Source: an uncultured Bacteriovorax sp.
Lineage (GTDB): Bacteria > Bdellovibrionota > Bacteriovoracia > Bacteriovoracales > Bacteriovoracaceae
NCBI GenBank assembly: GCA_946482295.1
Contig: CAMLRB010000060.1
Location: 1-17,181 of the forward strand
DNA: 17,181 bases
Direction of reading: 5' to 3'
Of the stretch, positions 14,566 through 17,181 are shown in pieces. The notes under the pieces are model-generated. The model saw only the letters and a program-made list of their open reading frames with translations, had not been told where the DNA came from and made no database searches. Positions within the stretch are counted from its first letter, which is position 1; each line of letters opens with the position of its first letter. The position numbers and the translations under genes are program-made.

Positions 14566-15684
14566 ATGTTAATAGGACCATTATCAGCACTATGGTGGAT
14601 TTTTTTAGCGGTCTTAAGTAGAATTGATATTTCGGCGTTACAACTTAAGTGGGATTTGAAATCTTCTTTGGCCATCTTTGTCTACTTTCCCATGTGCATT
14701 GCTATGGGTTTTTTAGGGGTGAGATTTTCAAAAAATGATCGCATTTCCATAGAAGATAGGTCGAATTCATATATTAATCTTCTCTTTTTTGTCGCTTTGA
14801 TTCTGTTTTTTCTCCAATGGTTCATACAGCTTCCACCTATTTTGTCTCCCGATCCTTCAGAGGCCAGGCTTACTTGGGGACTAAAATTCATTCACATGTC
14901 TACTGAAATTATTATTCGTACAGCTATGATATTGACTGTATCCAATCGTATTACTCATATGAAGTATTCAAAAGTAGATTGGATCATCATTTTTCTTTCT
15001 CTCTTTTACGCTTTTTGTGTTGTCTCTCGTGGATTAATTTTAGAAATGTTTTTCTATCTTTTTGTTTCATCCTTTTTAGTTGGCTGTCAAAAAGGAAAAA
15101 TTAAAATTAATTTTTTGAAACATTTCTTATTCGCTTTAAGCGGACTCTTGTTTTTTGTTCTTTATGGGCAATGGAGACAAGGAAGTGCATTTAGTATCGT
15201 AATTTATGGGCAAGTAAAATATGACAATCCGGCAATCGCTTGGTTCTTTGGATATTTTTTAGTGAACTTCGATAATCTCGCCCTAGTCATTATGAAAGAA
15301 TATCAAAATTTCAGTCTAACAAATGTTTTCGGACCGTTACTGCAAAGTCTTCAAATTGTTAAATACTTAGACATCTCTGAGTACCCTTATGTTGGGGCCT
15401 TTAATTTAGGAACCGAATTTCGACCTTACGTTATTGATTATGGGACCTGGGTAGGAGGGGGAGTTTTCGCTTTCCTTTGGAGTATTTGTCTTGCCTCAAC
15501 AACCTATTGTGTTTCATTAAAAGGAAAATGGGCGATCATTATGTTGCTCGCTTATATTGGACTATGTTTACCGATGACGAGTAGACTTCTTGAGCCACCG
15601 TATTTGTTTTCTTTAATTCTTGTAACGGTGTTGGACAATTTAAACATTGAAAAATTAAAAAAGAAATGGGGGAAAAATGAATAA
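14566..15684 (+). CDS. Wzy-like polysaccharide polymerase, copy 2
   Basis: A 372-residue multi-membrane protein (if started at ATG 14566), paralogous to the protein at 10820-11947 and about the same length. Shared blocks include SALWW/CALWW, RLTWG, VVSRGL, YGQWRQGS, FGYFLVNFDNL, LTNVFGPLLQ, LQI, FNLGT and, near the end, RLEEP or RLLEP. Identity is clearly high by eye throughout, including the soluble loop between the later helices. The ATG at 14566 is preceded by GAAGAG with five bases between and makes an N-terminus that aligns with copy 1; alternatives are ATG 14548, TTG 14533 and GTG 14521. As for copy 1, repeat-unit polymerisation is inferred from topology and context. It overlaps the next gene by 8 bp (ATGAATAA). 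Confidence 0.78.
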   Translation: MLIGPLSALWWIFLAVLSRIDISALQLKWDLKSSLAIFVYFPMCIAMGFLGVRFSKNDRISIEDRSNSYINLLFFVALILFFLQWFIQLPPILSPDPSEARLTWGLKFIHMSTEIIIRTAMILTVSNRITHMKYSKVDWIIIFLSLFYAFCVVSRGLILEMFFYLFVSSFLVGCQKGKIKINFLKHFLFALSGLLFFVLYGQWRQGSAFSIVIYGQVKYDNPAIAWFFGYFLVNFDNLALVIMKEYQNFSLTNVFGPLLQSLQIVKYLDISEYPYVGAFNLGTEFRPYVIDYGTWVGGGVFAFLWSICLASTTYCVSLKGKWAIIMLLAYIGLCLPMTSRLLEPPYLFSLILVTVLDNLNIEKLKKKWGKNE

Positions 15685-16849
15685 TTTTACTTCCACTTCT
15701 TTTTTGCTGTTTATCTATTTCATGTTGGGAGTTTTTCGTTCAAGCGTTTACTTTTATGAATCTTCGTCAAGGGTTTTTCTTGATATTGGCATGTGTGTTG
15801 TTCTTACTATTTTAGTGATAATAAACTATAAGAAAAATCTCTTGAATTTTTCGTTTTATGTTTTCTCAGCAATTTTATTTTTGAGATTAAATTCACTTTC
15901 ATTTCATTTAATATCCCTTATTTTTTTAAGCAACACTCTTTTAGATTATCATAATAATTTGAGCGAATTACCAAAGATGCTTATTGCTCCATTTTGGGGC
16001 AGCTTCACAGGTACCTTAATTGTAGTATTTAGTTCATTGACTGGTTTCGTTCAAGATGAAATTTTTGTTCCACTCACAACAATCGCACAGAAAAAATCTT
16101 ATGGATTTTTTAACCCCAATGTAGGCGCGATATATTTTTCTTCTATTATTATTTATTTGTTGATATCAAAAAAAACAAAGATCATTCATTTGCCAATTTA
16201 TATAATTGCAATATTTCTTATCTATGAAACTCATTCTCGTGCAGCAGCACTCGCGGTATTAAGTTCAATTTTGTTTTTTGTGGGACAATGGTTTTATTCA
16301 GAAACACTTAAGAAAAAAATTATTATAACAACTATCGCCATCCTCCCAGTTTTTGGACTGATCGTTTATTTATCATTTTCATTAGATCAATATTTTCTTT
16401 TTCTTGATAAAACACTATGGAATAGAATTGATTTTCTTTCCAGCTTTAGATTATCACGAATTATCATTGCTTATGAAAATTCATCTTTAATTTCAATGTT
16501 GGTTGGAACTGCTAAAAACGTAAACCATGAATTGGGATGGCTGAACTATATTATGCTTTTTGGACTTATTCATGTCATTTTAGGTACATTGATAGTCATT
16601 ACTTTCATTTACAAAAACCAAACATTTAATGATAAAAAAGTTCTTAATTATTGTTTTATTCTTATACCGACGTTCTTTATTTCCAATTTTATTGAAAATT
16701 TATTCTTCTCTTATAATCTTTTTGCTTTAATGTTTTTTATTCCTTTTTGTTACGTCATGAAAGTTTTCTTTGAATCAATAAAGATGGCCATTAGAAATCC
16801 TAAAAATATTCCAGATAGTACTCCTGTCAAAACAAGTATAACTTTGTGA
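15677..16849 (+). CDS. O-antigen ligase/polymerase-like membrane protein
   Basis: A 390-residue protein with about ten hydrophobic segments. A YGFFNPNVGAIYF segment at 142-154 and THSRAA at 185-190 match the GFxNPN and T-x-SR-A patterns of the WaaL/Wzy-like O-antigen ligase and polymerase superfamily. It is not similar to the two other polymerase-like proteins in this window. It could ligate the finished chain to lipid A-core or act as a third polymerase; motif evidence does not decide. The ATG at 15677 is preceded by GGGGGAAAA and overlaps the previous stop by 8 bp. The last ~33 codons lie opposite the 3' end of the wzz gene on the other strand. Confidence 0.7.
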   Translation: MNNFTSTSFLLFIYFMLGVFRSSVYFYESSSRVFLDIGMCVVLTILVIINYKKNLLNFSFYVFSAILFLRLNSLSFHLISLIFLSNTLLDYHNNLSELPKMLIAPFWGSFTGTLIVVFSSLTGFVQDEIFVPLTTIAQKKSYGFFNPNVGAIYFSSIIIYLLISKKTKIIHLPIYIIAIFLIYETHSRAAALAVLSSILFFVGQWFYSETLKKKIIITTIAILPVFGLIVYLSFSLDQYFLFLDKTLWNRIDFLSSFRLSRIIIAYENSSLISMLVGTAKNVNHELGWLNYIMLFGLIHVILGTLIVITFIYKNQTFNDKKVLNYCFILIPTFFISNFIENLFFSYNLFALMFFIPFCYVMKVFFESIKMAIRNPKNIPDSTPVKTSITL

Positions 16850-17181
16850 GGACCAACTTTTTTTGAAGGATAGGTGGGTTCGAAGTTGTATTGATAAAGC
16901 TTGATTTGTGCTTTTTCTTCAGTAGAAATAGATAAGTTGTTTTTATTAATCAGTTCATCTGTCGCAGCTTGATTCATTTCTTCTATGTATTCTTTTAGCC
17001 ATGCCTGGGCATTTTCTGGAGAATTGGCTGTCAATTGAAATTGATAAGATTCAATATTGTAACCATCTCTTGAAACATAGATTCTATCATTGGCCCAATC
17101 TTTACTGATTTTCCTAGCATGTTTCATCTTTAGAAAGCTTGCTTTTGAATCAACATCAGCAGAAATTTCAATGAGATTTTC
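16750..17181 (-). CDS. wzz: Wzz-type chain-length determinant, C-terminal part (runs off right edge)
   Basis: The leftward frame is open from the right edge (17181) to TAA at 16750-16752, giving 143 visible residues; the N-terminus, including TM1, is missing. Mid-fragment is a charged helical region with AQAWLKEYIEEMNQAA (59-74), typical of the periplasmic coiled-coil of Wzz. Then comes PTYPSKKVGPHKV, a Pro-rich motif just before TM2 (about 114-135, ILVLTGVLSGIFLGFLMAIF), and a short cytoplasmic end. Wzz sets polysaccharide chain length in Wzx/Wzy systems, in keeping with the flippase and polymerases on the other strand. An internal ATG at 17125-17127 is unlikely to be the start, because the Wzz-like reading continues upstream of it. 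The last 100 bp overlap the + strand gene antisense. Confidence 0.82.
   Translation of the reverse strand, partial: ENLIEISADVDSKASFLKMKHARKISKDWANDRIYVSRDGYNIESYQFQLTANSPENAQAWLKEYIEEMNQAATDELINKNNLSISTEEKAQIKLYQYNFEPTYPSKKVGPHKVILVLTGVLSGIFLGFLMAIFIDSKKTFMT

Noticed and set aside
14238..14675. 145-residue leftward open frame spanning two genes
   Set aside because: It crosses the junction of two coding genes antisense and shows no domain or ribosome site.
1..17181. CRISPR arrays, tRNA or rRNA genes, insertion sequences
   Set aside because: No regularly spaced repeats, cloverleaf-like sequences or transposase motifs were seen on either strand.

Overview
The window is an AT-rich (roughly 35% G+C by eye) surface-polysaccharide locus from a Gram-negative bacterium. 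Evidence for this is a Wzx-type flippase, polymerase-like multi-membrane proteins, the end of a Wzz chain-length regulator, and at least three probable glycosyltransferases. It also carries most of the late part of a nonulosonic (sialic-like) acid pathway of the legionaminic or pseudaminic type. The organism cannot be named from sequence alone. Low-GC Bdellovibrionota such as the Bacteriovorax/Peredibacter group, or Leptospira, would fit, but this is a guess.

Layout. (1) Positions 1-1901, + strand: the last part of a NeuB/LegI-type nonulosonate synthase, a NeuD/PglD-type acetyltransferase and a CBS-domain sugar-1-phosphate nucleotidyltransferase of the PtmE type. All are overlapped head to tail. 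(2) Positions 1898-4427, - strand: a three-gene operon of a PseA/WbpG-type N-acetyl-sugar amidotransferase, a HisH-like glutaminase and a HisF-like barrel. (3) Positions 4428-4640: a divergent AT-rich control region. (4) Positions 4641-8111, + strand: a CMP-nonulosonate synthetase, a class III aminotransferase, a serine-acetyltransferase-like protein and a short-chain dehydrogenase. (5) Positions 8144-16849, + strand: a GT-B-like protein, a Wzx flippase, a Wzy-like polymerase, a GT4 glycosyltransferase, a second CysE-like acetyltransferase, another probable glycosyltransferase, a second Wzy-like polymerase paralogous to the first, and an O-antigen ligase/polymerase-like membrane protein. (6) Positions 16750-17181, - strand: the C-terminal part of a Wzz protein, running off the right edge and overlapping the preceding gene antisense by 100 bp.

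How it fits together. The synthase, acetyltransferase, PtmE-like enzyme and CMP-synthetase point to CMP-legionaminic acid or a relative. The amidotransferase with its HisH/HisF ammonia supply suggests that one acetamido group becomes an acetamidino group. The HisF homologue has lost the cyclase catalytic Asp (Leu11) but keeps all four residues of the ammonia gate, so it looks like an ammonia conduit rather than a histidine enzyme. The aminotransferase/acetyltransferase/dehydrogenase trio after the CMP-synthetase may tailor the sugar further. The rest of the locus builds, flips, polymerises and sizes a glycan containing it. The dehydratase, first aminotransferase and 2-epimerase of the nonulosonate pathway are not in this window and may lie upstream.

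The points most worth a second look are the HisF active-site loss with channel retention, the possible sugar-tailoring trio, the pair of polymerase paralogues, a probable ATT start codon at 10820, and the antisense overlap that encodes the whole second membrane helix of Wzz.
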